Source: Climacium dendroides
Lineage: Eukaryota > Streptophyta > Bryopsida > Hypnales > Climaciaceae
Length of the DNA stretch: 64,000 nucleotides
NCBI GenBank assembly: GCA_950106755.1
Contig: OX467087.1
Coordinates: 17,116,047-17,180,046, forward strand
Direction of reading: 5' to 3'
This document shows positions 12,203 to 24,935 of this stretch, piece after piece (position 1 is the stretch's first letter; every line of letters begins with the position of its first letter). The notes under the pieces are model-generated. The model did not search any database, was not told where the DNA came from, and worked only from the letters and a program-made list of their open reading frames with translations. A program made the translations under genes and the position numbers.

Positions 12203-14908
12203 CGTGACCGCGACCTGGGCTCTCCCCCACTCCGTGCTGCAGATAGAACTCTCGCTTCGCGTGCGGCTCTGCGTCCATTCACTCCCCTCACTCGATCACG
12301 TCGTTGCTCCTTTCGCTTCGACGAGCTGCTCGTTCGTTGCGATCACCCCGCGAATTGCATCGTCGCCGACGCAATGGCCGCCGTCGCCGTGACCTCGAGC
12401 GTCGCAGCGCTCAAGCAGTCCGTGAGCGTGGGCAAGTCGGAGTTCTGCGGCAATGCGTTGAAGCAGCAGCAGACCGCGGCCTCCCGCGGCCAGAGCAATG
12501 TCGCCTTCGCCGTGCGCGCCGCGGGCTACACCGAGGAGCTCATCGCCACCGCGGTGCGTTTTCGCCTGAGCCACTCTGTCTTGGCGCTGGCGCCAATGCT
12601 TGTTGTGAATTTTTGCAATTCGGAAGAATGTGTGTGTGTGTGTGTATGCGATTGGAGTGCAATGCGTGTTTCGGAATTTGGGGTTGGCAATGTTTCGTTT
12701 GTTTGAAGCGAGCGTCGTGAACGATATGGATAGGGTTGGGGAATTTCGGATGTGTCCGATGAGAACGTGAAGCGATATATAGAATCCTCTGGGTGGGCTT
12801 GAATTGCGACCTTGTTCGGTCCCCACGAGCCTGTCGCGATTGTCTGTAGCAATTGGGGGGTAGTGAGCGAGTGTCTCTCCGCCATGTGAGAGCGATGAAT
12901 GGCCGTGGTGAACCAATTGGTGGTCATTGGTTAGACGCATTGGCAGCTGGCAGTGCGGAAGACGGAAACGAAGCACGGTCCTTCCGCGCATTGGCAAGTC
13001 GTAGGTCTTCTAAGTGTGGCCTGGAAGTGAAATTCGGTTTCCATGGCCGGTCCATGGAAATCGGTCGATGATCCGTGTGCATGAGTCGTGCATGTGCCGC
13101 GCGTTGTCTGAATTCGACGTGCTGAATTTTGGCGCTGTGCAGAACAAGATCGCCACCAAGGGTCGGGGCATCATGGCCATGGACGAATCTAACGCCACGT
13201 GCGGTCTGCGTCTGGCGTCCATCGGGCTGGAGAACACGGAAGCCAACCGTCAGGCGTACCGTCAGCTGCTGGTGAGCACGCCGAGTCTGGGCGAGTACAT
13301 TTCCGGCGCCATCCTGTTCGAGGAGACTCTTTACCAGAACACCAGCGACGGCAAGAAGATGATCGACGTGTTGTCGGCGAACGGCATCATCCCCGGCATC
13401 AAGGTGGACAAGGTAGGGCACGGCATTCCTTCCCGCTGCTTCAGCGTTTGCGTTGAGCTAGGTTTCCGGGGACGAACGGTGACTGATTATGTCTGCTTGT
13501 GTTTTGCAGGGTTTGGTGCCTTTGACGGGCTCCAACAACGAGTCTTGGTGCCAGGGCCTGGACGGTTTGGCGTCGAGGACCGCCGCTTACTACAAGCAGG
13601 GAGCTCGTTTCGCCAAGTGGTGAGTGTCTGGGCCTGGAGAGTGGGATGTTGTGGCATTTCTCTTGCGATTGATGCGTTTCGGAACGGGTCAGGATTTGGA
13701 CTTCGTGAGTGACATGCGTGTTCGGTGGGTTGGTTGGTTGAACAGGAGGACTGTGATCAGCATTCCCAACGGCCCTACCGAGTTGGCCATCACCGAGGCC
13801 GCGTGGGGCCTGGCCCGTTACGCGTCCATCTGCCAGGACAACGGTTTGGTGCCGATCGTGGAGCCCGAGATCCTGTTGGACGGCGAGCACGGGATCGACC
13901 AGACTCTGGACGTGGCTTCCCGGGTGTGGTCGCGAGTGTTTTACTTCCTGGCGGAGAACAACGTGGTGTTCGAGGGCATTTTGTTGAAGCCGAGCATGGT
14001 GACCCCCGGCGCCGGGTGCCCTGAGCGGGCTTCGCCCGAGAAGGTGGCCGAGTACACTTTGAATATGTTGAAGAGGCGCGTGCCGCCCTCCGTTCCCGGA
14101 ATCATGGTGCGTGCTTGCGTTCCCTCTTTCTGAGAATGTTGCACAATTTTGGCTTGCGTTTTCGAGGCAGCGGATTGTCTGGAACGGCGAAGGCGTGGAA
14201 TGGCCTTGGCGTGGAATGCATGATGTGTATGTGATAGTGAGTCCAGTGAATCAGCGGTATGCAGTGATGGTTTTTCCGGGTGAGCTTAAGGGAGTGCGTG
14301 TGTCTGGTTGTGCAGTTTTTGTCCGGAGGCCAATCCGAGGTGGAGGCGACTTTGAACTTGAACGCGATGAACCAGAGCCCGAACCCGTGGCACGTGTCTT
14401 TCTCGTACGCGCGCGCTCTTCAGAACTCCGTTTTGAAGACTTGGAAGGGTCAGCCCGAGAACGTGGAGGCCGCCCAGAAGGCTTTGTTGGTCCGCGCCAA
14501 GGCCAACTCTTTGGCCCAGATCGGGAAGTACTCGGAGGAGGGTGAAGCCGAGGAGGCGAAGCAGGGCATGTTCGTGAAGGGTTACACCTACTAGAGACCC
14601 ATCTATTGATACTGGCGTGCGAACGATTGTGGGCGGAGGCCGCGTCTATTGTAGATTAAAAAGCTTTAGGTGTATCGGGGTAAGTAACTTAAGTAGGAGG
14701 TGCGTTAGTTTGGCCGAGTGAGGGCTTTCTTTTTTTTTAAGAGATCGAAGCATCTGTGGTGCAGATAATAAAGCTGCTGACTCTGTGAAATTATACACAC
14801 CCTTTGAGAGTCTTCTTGGCGATTCATGAGTTGGCTTCGTCTGATGACAGAGCTTCTACAGTAGGTTACATGTCGACAGGGAAGTTGACTGGTCTTGTCA
14901 ACATGAAG
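12203..14908 (+). repeat. Large inverted repeat, arm 1 (near-identical tract)
   Basis: Position x here pairs with position 57388-x on the opposite strand, so the partner is 42480-45185. Introns, leader and 3' region match almost base for base. The only differences I noticed inside the tract are a C/T at 12347 (leader), a T/C at 13190 (synonymous, Ser76) and one single-base length change near 12227. Similarity continues in diverged form outward to about 12007 and inward past an indel at 14909 to about 14937. Confidence 0.9.
12374..14594 (+). CDS. FBA: Chloroplast class I fructose-bisphosphate aldolase, copy 1
   Basis: Five exons: 12374-12553, 13143-13412, 13510-13619, 13746-14106 and 14316-14594. 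All have GT-AG boundaries and join to 399 codons, the usual length for plastid aldolases. Residues 1-~48 (Ala/Ser/Val/Gln-rich, few acidic) are a transit peptide. The mature enzyme shows [15 protein letters not shown] (67-81), [39 protein letters not shown], the Schiff-base lysine in [13 protein letters not shown] (Lys ~268), [19 protein letters not shown] and the conserved C-terminus GMFVKGYTY. The enzyme cleaves or condenses fructose- and sedoheptulose-bisphosphates in the Calvin cycle. Intron 1 holds a TG microsatellite near 12629. An AATAAA at 14767-14772 may be the poly(A) signal. The gene is intact and GC-rich against AT-rich surroundings, and it has a near-identical inverted twin at 42794-45014. 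Confidence 0.97.
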
Positions 14909-14937
14909 ATTGACGGTTCTTCCCACCTTGTGGTGGA

Positions 14938-15561
14938 CTGCCGTGTTCGGTGGTGGAAACCGTTTTGGATAGGTAGTGCCGGATCTTCTTTGATTCCTTC
15001 CATCATGTTTTGTGCAATGGCCTGCCGGCATGATTGCTTGGCTTTAGCCTTTTCTTACACGGGGCAGTGAACTTTTTGGTACTTTGAATTGAGGCAAAAT
15101 TTTTGTTGATCGGCAGTTGCATGCGTCTGTGCACCTAAAGCTAGATTCAAATGACTCGCAGGATAGAATGTTGTCGACTGTCGTTTTATACTTACTCAAG
15201 AGTGATTTGAAACTGGAAAACAATTAAGCAGCTCTTCTAATTACTTCCTGATTACCATGAGCACCACAATCTTTGGTTTTGAGCTCTACTTTTTTCATTT
15301 TTCTTTGTTTTCTTATATCGGTAAGTTGTCTGGCTCTATTTAACATCTTCTATGCTACCATTGGATGCGGAAGATATAGTTTCTGTACAGCAAAGGGCAG
15401 AGGGCAGCTGAACACTATTTCTCACCCTCCTTTTTGCAGCTCATTAAGAGCCTGGCCCCTCGTGACTTAATCTGATGCGTACTGGTATGCCTGCGACCTG
15501 CTTGACAGGTAGTGGTTCCAGCTGTTTCTTAGGAATTTACCCTGCTGGTAACTCTGATGAT
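14938..15561. other. 3' flank of aldolase copy 1, partly homologous to the 38.9-39.0 kb flank
   Basis: After the arm ends there is no gene. From about 15405 to 15470 the sequence (CACTATTTCTCACCCTCC, then a TTTTTGCnGCTCATTA block) matches the reverse complement of about 38945-39015. The wider duplication therefore extends past the near-identical tract but has diverged. Confidence 0.5.
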
Positions 15562-15702
15562 AGTGTTTTGAATCACAAGGCCTTGTGCTATCATGGGCAT
15601 GCCTCATGCGATCATGGGCATGCCTCATGCGGTACCCATGGCCATGGTGGCATGAGGCATGCCCCATGCATAATAGCACATGGCCTTGTGATTCAAAACA
15701 CT
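15562..15702. repeat. Foldback palindrome, 141 bp, built of CATG-rich units
   Basis: The two ~70-bp arms start AGTGTTTTGAATCACAAGGC on each strand and meet near a GGTACC centre at about 15632. The left arm contains two tandem copies of an ~21-bp unit (CATGGGCATGCCTCATGC plus spacer). The right arm has a single related unit. No clear target duplication was found, so it may be a foldback element or a hairpin RNA source. A CATG-rich counterpart lies at about 38690-38815 in the inverted flank. Confidence 0.75.
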
Positions 15703-15759
15703 GTTAGTGTTTTGGTCTTATGTTTCGCGATAGTGTAGTGTTTTACCCATGAATTCATC

Positions 15760-16060
15760 GGCAGTACTAGGGTTTCAGGCGGCTAGGGTTTCAGTGTTGG
15801 GAAAGCTTTGGCCATTTTCATTCTCTTTTGCGGGTTGTTTCTGGTTTGGTTTAGGGTTCGATGTGGAGATGATGCTGAAGGTGGTGGTTTAGGGTGGTTG
15901 CTGCGGAGAGTCTTTTCTAATTTGGGCATAGAGGCATGAGGGCTAGCGGGTTTAGGGTTTGAAGCAGTGGACGACTAGGAAATGAGTTTCAAATTGTAGT
16001 TTACGGTGAGAATTCAGTTGGGTGCTATGGGCTTCAAATTTAGAGAGTTGTGTATGCTCT
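15760..16060. other. Telobox-like CTAGGGTTT-rich stretch
   Basis: Several AGGGTTT / CTAGGGTTT motifs (for example near 15768, 15784, 15852 and 15953) occur in non-coding DNA. The same kind of motif, inverted and in three phrased copies (AACCCTAGCCGTCA type), occurs at about 38575-38660. Such motifs are common in plant 5' regions and subterminal transposon DNA. No gene is seen. Confidence 0.35.
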
Positions 16061-16064
16061 AGTG

Positions 16065-16940
16065 CAATATTTTCTCTGTTGCAAATGTCAACTGATGCTG
16101 CAATTTCTGTTTGCTTTTGGTGCCATTAGGGTTGGAGAGGTAGAGAGCACGCTCTATGCTTAAGAAAAATGAAAATTTAGGGCGAAATGTGAGAGTAGGG
16201 TGCAATTTCTGTTTGATTTGTGCCGCCTTTAGGGTTTGACAAGTGAAGAACACTCTCTATACTTGACAAGAATTGTGTTCCTAGTTGGAATGTTAGTGTA
16301 AGCTACAATTTCTGCTTCATTGTTTCATCTTCAGGTTTTGACAGGTGGAGAGCATAATCTTTGCTTCAGAAGTATTGAGTTGCTGTCCGAAACATCAGCA
16401 GAAGGTGCAGTCCTTCTGTGGTTGTATCAGCCTATGGTATAAAGAGGTGGATAGTATACTCTGTGATTGAGAACATTATTGTTTCTTGTCTGAATGTGAG
16501 CTCACTATCGAATTTATTGTGGGTCGGAACGCATTCAGGCTTTTACAGCAGAATACTGTTAGTGGGTGGAATGTCTAGTTACGCTTGTCCATTTGATTAT
16601 GCCGCCTTCAGGGCTTGAGAGCTGGATAGCACACTCTACACTTTCAAAGAGTACTGTTTCTAGTCGAAGTATCAACTTGGGGGGGAATCCATGAGTAGTT
16701 GTCCACAAGTTAGGTGATAGACAGCTGGAGAGCACATTGAATTCTTAAGAAGAATATTGTTTAGGGTTGACATGTCAATGGATGGTGGAATTTGTATTTG
16801 CTTATGTTGCGAATGGGATGAAGAGGTAGAGATCATACTCAGTGCTTGAGAAAACTAGGGTTTTGGGTCGCAATGTCAGGTTAGGGTATACTGTTTGGGT
16901 GCATCTAGTGCCTTCAGGGTTAACAAAGTTCATTAGTGCA
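16065..16940 (+). repeat. Degenerate ~105-130-bp tandem array next to the MULE transposase
   Basis: About seven or eight decayed units share the core order: GCCGCCTTCAGGGTTTGAnA, GTGGAGAGCACACTCTATGC, TTnAGAAGAATATTGTTTCT, and nAATGTCA. Examples lie near 16120, 16225, 16330, 16440, 16600, 16715, 16815 and 16910. Unit length varies through indels. The array directly precedes the transposase relic and may be its subterminal repeat region. Confidence 0.6.
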
Positions 16941-17142
16941 CTGTATGCAATAATATAATTATTTCGTAGAAGATTGTCATTTCAGACTACAATGTGCATG
17001 GTAATCATGCCTTGTGATTACTATAGTTCGGAAAACCAAGTACTAATGTAGGTACTGGTTTAAGTAGTAGTGGGATTCGGTTTTGTAGTTCAGATGACGC
17101 ATTCAAAGCTCTAATCCTGTGTCCCTGGTTTTGTCAAGCAGA

Positions 17143-20100
17143 CAAGCTCTACCGTTAAATTCGAAGGTACTGCATCTTACATTGCAATGTTGAAGGACCA
17201 ATTCCAAGAGCAGCTTACCGGCATTGAAGCCATGGTGCAACATCCTCCAGAGGGTTCGATTTGTATATCGGACTTGCTTTGGGATTTGCGTGAAACACAA
17301 CTTGTCCGCCGACACGAGGGAAATCGCAGAAAAGATGTCGTTGTAGCTCAGCAGTGTTTCATCCCCACTAGTAGAGTGGACGACTTCATACATGGCATGG
17401 AAAATACCAATGGTCACGTGATGTGTAGGTATGTGAAGATCCGCACTAAGCCAGAGAGGGAACTCGGCACTTTCAGGGCGACTGCAACTGCGTCCAAGGA
17501 ATCCACTCGGTAAAGATTTCAAGAGATTCATTTCTTGTCCTTCTTGCCTCAGTGTTTCAACTTCAATTTTGTGGCTTATAACTATATTCGCTTTGGGTTT
17601 TTGATTTTGTAGTTACCACTGTCAATACGGACCTGAGGACCACAGTGGAAAGATAAAGGCGGTTACCTCGTTATTGCTGCCCAAACAGAAACCAAAGTTG
17701 TTAATTTCGACCAGTACCAGAACTAGACGTTCGCGGAAGAAAACAGTTCCTCATGTAGATGCTAGTGTACAATCAGACACAGTGAAGAAAAAAAGGAGGC
17801 AGAAGAAATGTACCCCAGCGGACCCTGCAGTGCCAACGGCGTGTAAACCAAAGCGCATACGAAAGAAGAAACCTGCTGTAGATGGTAGCCAAAGTGGTAA
17901 GAATCCTGAGGCTTTGGAAGGCAGGTCTTCATAGCCTAATTCCAGGAGAAAGCAGCGTGTCGCTGGTGAAACAGCAAGAGACACCGGTAAACCACGACGT
18001 GCCCAGAAGGTGAAGAATGGAGAAGTCTGCGTTTCAGGTGAAGGTGAAGTAATGCCCTCCCTCCATGGCGTTGTTCAGTCAATGCAAAGGCATGGGGACA
18101 TTGACTTGAACTCGCCGGTGCCGGCTTTCGAGTCCGGAGGTTGTCTTCCTTGCACCTCTGTTGACATTGTCCAGGAAACTCAGGCAAAGCCGCTCAGCTG
18201 TGTACAACGAGCGAAGTCAGCCTTGTCCACAAGTTCTCACACAGGGAAAACGGAGGTCATAACACTGGCAAAGGCCATTGTGAACCTTGACCTCAATGTC
18301 CTTCCTTCCGGATGCGACCACGAAATTAAAGACGGAGAAGTCCCCTCGGCATTTGGACCAAGTGATCATGGCGTGCTACCTTCTACAAGTGAGCAGAAGT
18401 CTATGGAAGTAGAGATGTCTACATTGCTGCGAAACAGTGCCTTCGTCTGTGCAAATGTGGTGAACGCAATCCCTTTCCAAGTTCGAAACATTGATGAGAT
18501 GGATAGTAGAGACGTAGTGGCCCACATTTCTACATTGACTGGCAATGGTGTCGTATTGAACACTGTTGTAATGGCGGATTGCACCATTGACCACATAACT
18601 GCGGATGGGACGGCCGGTGGCCAAGGTCCTCCCACTGCTCCTTCAAACAATGTCACGAAGAAGAAGCGAGACTCATTAAAGAAATGGGGAGGGTTGTTAA
18701 AGAGGGGATGTCTAGCATCTTTTAGCGTGAAATCTCTTTACCTACTTCCACATGTCACTGAGATTTGTGTCTTTGAGGCAGACCATGTTAATGAAGCACA
18801 GGTCCAATGCCATGGCTTGCAGGATTCTGGGGACCGTAGTGCGTTTTTATGGCATCTCTCTACAGAAATAAAGGATTTTGTTCTGAAACTACTCAGAAAT
18901 GGACATAGCGTGCCACAAATTATGGCCAAGCACATCGCTGTGGTCAAGGATGCTCTCAAAGATGGGAAGGAACTGAGCCGTGACATGTTCCTCCATGAAC
19001 GTGATGTGCGGAACTTGGCCACGAAAGTAGCCCGAGAGACATACATGCTTCACCGAGATGATGCCAAAAGTGCAGTTGTGGGTATAAGAGAACCAAGCGA
19101 GCGTCTTCTTCTACTAAGAAACAGGTGTACCTGTCCAGGGTATATTGACCCCATCCAACATACCTTTCACTGTAGGTATCCAAACGCCTTGGCAACGTGA
19201 GATGATGCTGCAGTTTGGGCATGAGGGAGCGGTTTTGATTGATGCAACATTTGGAACAAATGAGAAGAAGATATGTTTATTTAGTAAAGTGTTTCGCTTG
19301 GGTGACTTTGTGCCCTTGTCAGTGCTACTGTTCTTGATTATTGTCAGCGAATTGTAGAGGACAGCATGGTAACTACTTCATTGATTGCCTTCTTCAGTTT
19401 CCATTGTATACAATGATGGTGTTTGACGAGTGGCACAATGGAATTCCTGTCGCATTCATTTTGACGTCACGCGCTGGGCAAGAAGACCTCACTCTCTGGA
19501 TGAGGGCATTGGACAATACCTTGAAGAGAGAACATCCCAATTAGAAGCTAGCTGCCTTCATTGTGGACTATGCCCAGGGTGAAATCAATAGCTTGCGGTG
19601 AGTACCTTGGATTGTATTTGCTTTGGATTTAGGATTCAGGGTATGTTATGTATAGGTGTTTCAGCTTCATAGAGACCTCTTGTGCTGCTTTAATACTTTG
19701 TGACACTCTTGTCCACGCTGTCATGAACTTCCATCAACCATTTTGCGTTCACGCGTGCCATGCATAAGGAACTAACTGGATAGTTCTTTGACGATGCAGG
19801 ATTGTTTGGCCGGTGACAGCAATCTTCCTCTGTCTTTGGCATGTGCATAGGGCTTGGCAAAATCAAGCGTGCATAAAAATTCAGGACGCTGTAGTGCGAG
19901 CTGAAATCATGAAGGGTCTTAGTTCTGTTATGTATTGTTGAACTTCCCCATCAGGAGATGGGGCCTCTTGTTGGGCAACTCGGAAGTTATAGGAACTGGA
20001 ACGCGCCTACCCTGTTGCAAATGAATTCTGGGACTACGTAAGACAACAATGGCTACCGAAGGTTCACATGTGGGTAGTTGGAAATAGGAATCTACCGTAC

Positions 20101-21000
20101 GCTGGGCAAGACACTAATGCCGCAGTAGAGAACTACCACAACTACATGAAGTCGGTTTTGAAGGTTGAGAGAAGTCGCCTCACAGGACGTCGCGTCGATT
20201 GGTGCATTCATGTCCTCACAGGGGACGTCCTCACACACTATTGGTACGTCCGAGTGAGGAAACGGTTTGGATTTGTGGACAACCGGAAGGAGTGAGGGAT
20301 TGTCATTGCTGCACTCATATGTGCCAGAGACATTCCGGATAGTGACGTGACACTGCCAGAGTGGGATGGTGGGCTAGCCTATGTGACGTCCAGGAGCCAT
20401 CGACATATTCAATATGTTGTGCACAATCCTACAGAGCTCTGGGCCACTTGCAATTGTGTGCACTCCCAGAAAGGGAACATCTGTAAGCACAAAGTCAAGG
20501 TCTTGAGGTTGCTACATCCACAATTGGCGAAGGGTACAGTTGCTAGGTATATCGGGGCATTGAAGGGGACGGCTGCGACAGGTTTAGGATAGTTACTATC
20601 TCCTGCAAGATCTTTAGGAACAACTACCATGTCCAGGGAATGGTCTGCAGTTATGGATTCGCCACTCCGCCCAGCATCACAATGTCCTACACCACCACTT
20701 CCTATAGACCTGCACAATACATTACAGATGCAAGCCAGAGATATGTTGGATTTTGTAGGCCACAATGTTGTTCTTATGGAACATCTTCATGCAGACTTCA
20801 ATCGGTCGTGGGGGAAGATGAAACAACTGGCTGCCGAGATGGAGGTTGGACATATCCATCCAGCGCAAAGAAATCCAGTGTTTCATGTTGTGCAAGATGG
20901 CTTGGGGATGCGGTTGAGTCGATTGAAGGATATGTTGGAGCGAAGTACAAGGCCACCGGCTTCTCGGAGACTTAGGATGGGTTCTGATTCACCAGCGTGA
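17143..21000 (+). pseudogene. MULE (MuDR-like) transposase, decayed
   Basis: Coding blocks: 17143-17509 joining in frame to 17613 (acceptor TTGTAG|TTACC); a basic linker with KKKRRQKK/KPKRIRKKK; a block to about 19100; then DDE blocks. Visible motifs are the first Asp in VLIDATFGTNEKK (~19240), VFDEWHNGIPVAF, the second Asp in FIVDYAQGEINSLR (~19565), CLWHVHRAW after an intron (19599-19798), NAAVENYHNYMKS (Glu region ~20120), and a C-terminal SWIM zinc finger CNC...CKHK (20446-20495). This is the order of MULE transposases, which cut and paste DNA at long TIRs. It is dead: in-frame stops at 17932, 19115, 19542, 20293 and 20590, a frameshift near 19070-19103, and a damaged segment near 19940-20000. 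Outer TIRs were not found. Confidence 0.9.
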
Positions 21001-23202
21001 TTGGAGTGTTCTAGACAATACCACAGAACTTGCCTTCATGATAGTAGCCATGTATAGACATTGCTGATATTACGGACTGATGTAGTCTTCAATTTTGTAG
21101 CAAGTTTTTCTTCTATTCTGGCTCCTGATACCGTATCGTGCAGCATTACTGTCTTGTCCTCATGAATTAGTCTTGTTATATATTGGCACTCTTGTATATG
21201 AACACGCAATACGCATCAGTGACAGTATGTAGAATTTTGAACTACCATCACCACTTGCATTTTGGCGTCTTTTAAAGTCTTTCATAGTGCTTTCGATGGC
21301 ATTGAGAACCTGTTATGTATGAGTAGGGAGAAATTTCAGGATAACTACACATCCACGCAAGCGTTAGAACGTGAAAAACTCTTCGGCACACATTCTTTTG
21401 TTTGTTGCTTACAAGTGGCCTATGAGGAAAAGAAGTCTCGTAGTTGAATTGAAGGGTTCTGTGGATGAGATGGCAAGACACTAGAATTGGATGAATGTGC
21501 AATTGCATTGGGGTGACTATGATTATTATGATGTCAAATGCTATAACCCAGCCAAATTCGTAGATTATACCACTGACAATATGTCGATGTATCCAGCTCT
21601 TACTGGGTTATGCTTTGGTCAGATGGATCCTACAAATTGCATGGTGCGTTCAACAATTCGTTCCGTGGTACTAGGCGAGCCGCTCTTTGTACAGGCTATG
21701 AAGAAGATCATGAAGTACAATCTACCATTGTACGTGTCAACGGGGTGTGTAAGCAAGGGCCGGTGGTGTATTCATCAAAGTCTATTGAGCCTCATACATC
21801 ATCCCTAAATTACGGAGAGCGTGTCAGCAACCACGTTATCTGCTTTGTTAACGACACCAATGAATATCGTGTGACAATACACAAGACATTCGAAGGAAAT
21901 TTGACGGCCACACCTGTCAATGGTACCATTTTCATGCAGAGTCTCGGTTCAAGGGACAATGTTTTGTACTAATACGTATTCAACTTGTCTTCTACAAGTT
22001 CCCATACTACCACAGTACATATGCTATAGAAAGATTGTTAGAACGCTGGATTCCTCTCTCTGAAACATTCAGTTCTTGTGAGGAGTTATAATTTGCAAAA
22101 TTGAATGACCTTGGGGTGTAGGTTGCCTTGTACAACATTCCAATGTCACGATTGGGTGACTACATCTGAAATGTACTTCTCATTATTAGTGTTCTGCCCA
22201 AACCATTGGAAATTTCCTAAAGGCTTTTTGCTTTCACCTCTCTCGTAGACCTATGAAACGTATCTCAAAGATGGTGTCAGGTAGTATATGTAGGGAGTCA
22301 AGGAATATGTTTGACTAACATGACATACATGACTTCTTCATGCACAACGTGGTAGGTACCGATGGTAGCATAAAGGAGGTCAAATGGGAACATTGCATGC
22401 AGGAATTGGTGTTCTACAGTGTTTCAGGGTATTACCGGTCTCCAAATACATTGTTGTGTCTCAGATCTTTAAAGAAATTTCTAAATTCATTCTTCGTGAA
22501 AAAATTCAGTAGAGTCTCTCATCTTGCGCAACAATGTGTTCTAGGGTTAGAAATGAATTTCTATTACCTCCATGTCTCCTTTGGCCAATATTCCAAATAG
22601 GACACAATTCCTGCATTATAAACACGTGCAGTGTGCATTGTGCCATATAAGTCAATGTTGTATTGGGTAACCTAATTGCCTGAATTACGTTGTGCTCCTC
22701 CTAGGTCCACATGTGACTACAACTTCCAAAGCATGAGATCATCCGTTCTTCCACAGCAGGATGCATGCTAGTAGTATACTTAATGCAAAACCGCAGCCAA
22801 TATAGTGAGATCATTTGGAATCAACTGAACAGGTGAAATCACGTTCATCCAAGCCTGGCATTCACTATTGGCTGATCTAATGGGTGGGATCCTACCGCCT
22901 GCATTACATCCTCCAAAATGAAATTCATTCATTTTAGCGTCTTGGGCTAAGTTCGTGGAATGTCCTCACACTTTCGACAAATAGTTCTGGCTAAAATGAG
23001 TGCACCAACACTCTACTATGATGTAGGACAAATTGTTCAGGTTTTGCAGTCTACTTTGGATTTAGGGAGTCTCGTGTCATTGAGGTTCCACTCCTGTACG
23101 AAACAGCGCTGCCATAACATTTTGTGGGTTGCTGTTGCCTGAACATTTCTGGCGTTCCCACATTTCTGGAGGAGACTCAGATAGCCTCATTGCATACATT
23201 AC
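21001..23202. other. Region between the transposase and Ulp1 copy A, with an unrecognised ORF
   Basis: The region is GC-intermediate like the transposon rather than the surrounding AT-rich DNA, and is probably part of the same element. One plus-strand ORF, 21610-21972 (120 residues, including [16 protein letters not shown] and RVTIHKTFEGNLTATP), has plausible codon use. It begins inside a frame that overlaps another ORF (21491-21808). I do not recognise either. No other gene is seen. Confidence 0.3.
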
Positions 23203-24935
23203 TCAGAAAGGGGCGTCGTACTGTTTTGTCTTGGACAATTGGCTAAGCTCGTCCGCCACAACTGCTATGACGTTCTTCTGCATCATGGCTGGTGCAGCTG
23301 ATACCAACAGCTCAGCCTGGAACCTGTCATTTGCCTCTAAAATATCCAGAATTCGCCCATGTCCATGGTATATGCGGACGTACAACTCCATGAAGCGCAA
23401 AACAAAGAGGCCGCACTCATAATTTCCTTTTTGACGAAACGTGCAAACCTTAGTCGCCAAGGATAGTCTTCCTATTGGAGACTCGTGCAAGAGCTGCCAC
23501 ACCTTCCATACCTGACGAACATATTCCCTTTCCGCTGGAGAGCTGTGGATGCTGGCACTATCAAAGTGGAACACCCCATTCTCTTTGAAAATGAAGAGGG
23601 ACCAGTGCGAAGAACTAATGTATGGAACGAGCACTTCCATGTTCATTGGACATGTCTTGTAAAAACGGGAGGGGATGAGGCAATCCTGTCCCCATTTTAC
23701 ACGCGCCTCAGTTGTGTGCTTCTCCCATGCTCGCATTAGTGGGCCCTACATGAATGACGATGCAATGTACACATGGCAACGAGTCTCTAGTGCCAAGCTC
23801 CACCAGAGACAGCGGCTCATGAGTTCCATAATGTTTTGACCCAAATACTGTCTACTCTTTCGCAGGTCTTGAAGTTGACAAATAGGGACAGGTAGTGAGT
23901 CTACATTTCCCCCATAGAAGTTAATATATCCCGAATCACGGTCGCCTATGCCCTTCCTGCATTCATTAAACATGCCAGTCTTCTAGACAGCAGAAGTCAG
24001 TGTTTCGAAAACAAACTGTCAGTGTTTCACGACTCGGAATAGGTAGGCTATGAATTTTTTCAGTACCTTGGCAACACTTCCATGAGGGCCTCTATTTGGA
24101 ATTGCTCATATGTTTTCTGTATTGACGACCTCGGCAAAAAGGTTGAATTACTCTCCTCACTGGGGAGAGGGGGGAAAATAATGCTTTTGGGATGGGTAAT
24201 ATCCGAAACACTAGCTGGTTTCTGGGTGAATTCTTCCGTCATCTTGGCCTCCACGATGGGAGTGTTGGCTTCCTTCGTCCCTTCCATGTTCTGAAGCTCT
24301 GAGAAGTCCTCCGCAAGGCAACGAGGTGTGCCATGGATTGCATGTAAGCATTCTTCGAAATGTGCGGGATCCTTAGAAAATAGTGAGACCCCATTCAAGG
24401 GTGTGCATGACGTAGGGAGCTGATATACGACCAAGTCTTGTATTGATATGTCATCAACTTGCAATTCTGCTCGTAGCTGCGTGATGGTGAAAGCGTCTAA
24501 CAAAAACGTCCCACCAACATCTCCGGATTTCACAACCTCTACGTTGTCAGTATGTATCGGGCCTGCTGGAATGGTAGAAGCATCGTACTCTGCCCACACG
24601 GCTGACTCATCCTCTTCGATCGCCTTCTGCATAGATTGTACTACATCGATGATCTTCTGGCGAGTGGCCGTCATCTTCGTCGTCCACTTTGGTGCATTTG
24701 AATTTGCAACCCAGCCCATGTCCAAGTCCTCACGTGCGCGCAGAACCTCGGCCCACAACTTTGCCTGCTGCACCTAGTCGTCTTTCACAAGTGTCGTCCA
24801 GCAATTCAGGAATTCGTGGGGAAAGTCACGCGCTAGGTCCTGTAATGCACGAATGCGCACATTTTGCACCCACTGCATTATGGGGACCATCACTTTCTCT
24901 TCTCTACCCTCTTTAATTAATTGAATCTCCTCCAT

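Noticed and set aside
12110..13890. Many long ORFs on both strands over the aldolase gene (for example 12296-12997 minus, 13014-13712 plus)
   Set aside because: Shadow frames in GC-rich coding DNA, or frames reading through introns of the aldolase gene. The same shadows appear mirrored at 43.2-45.1 kb.
15467..15738. Opposing ORFs with Gly-His-Ala repeats at the foldback
   Set aside because: Produced by the CATGGGCATGCC units read in both directions; not protein-like.
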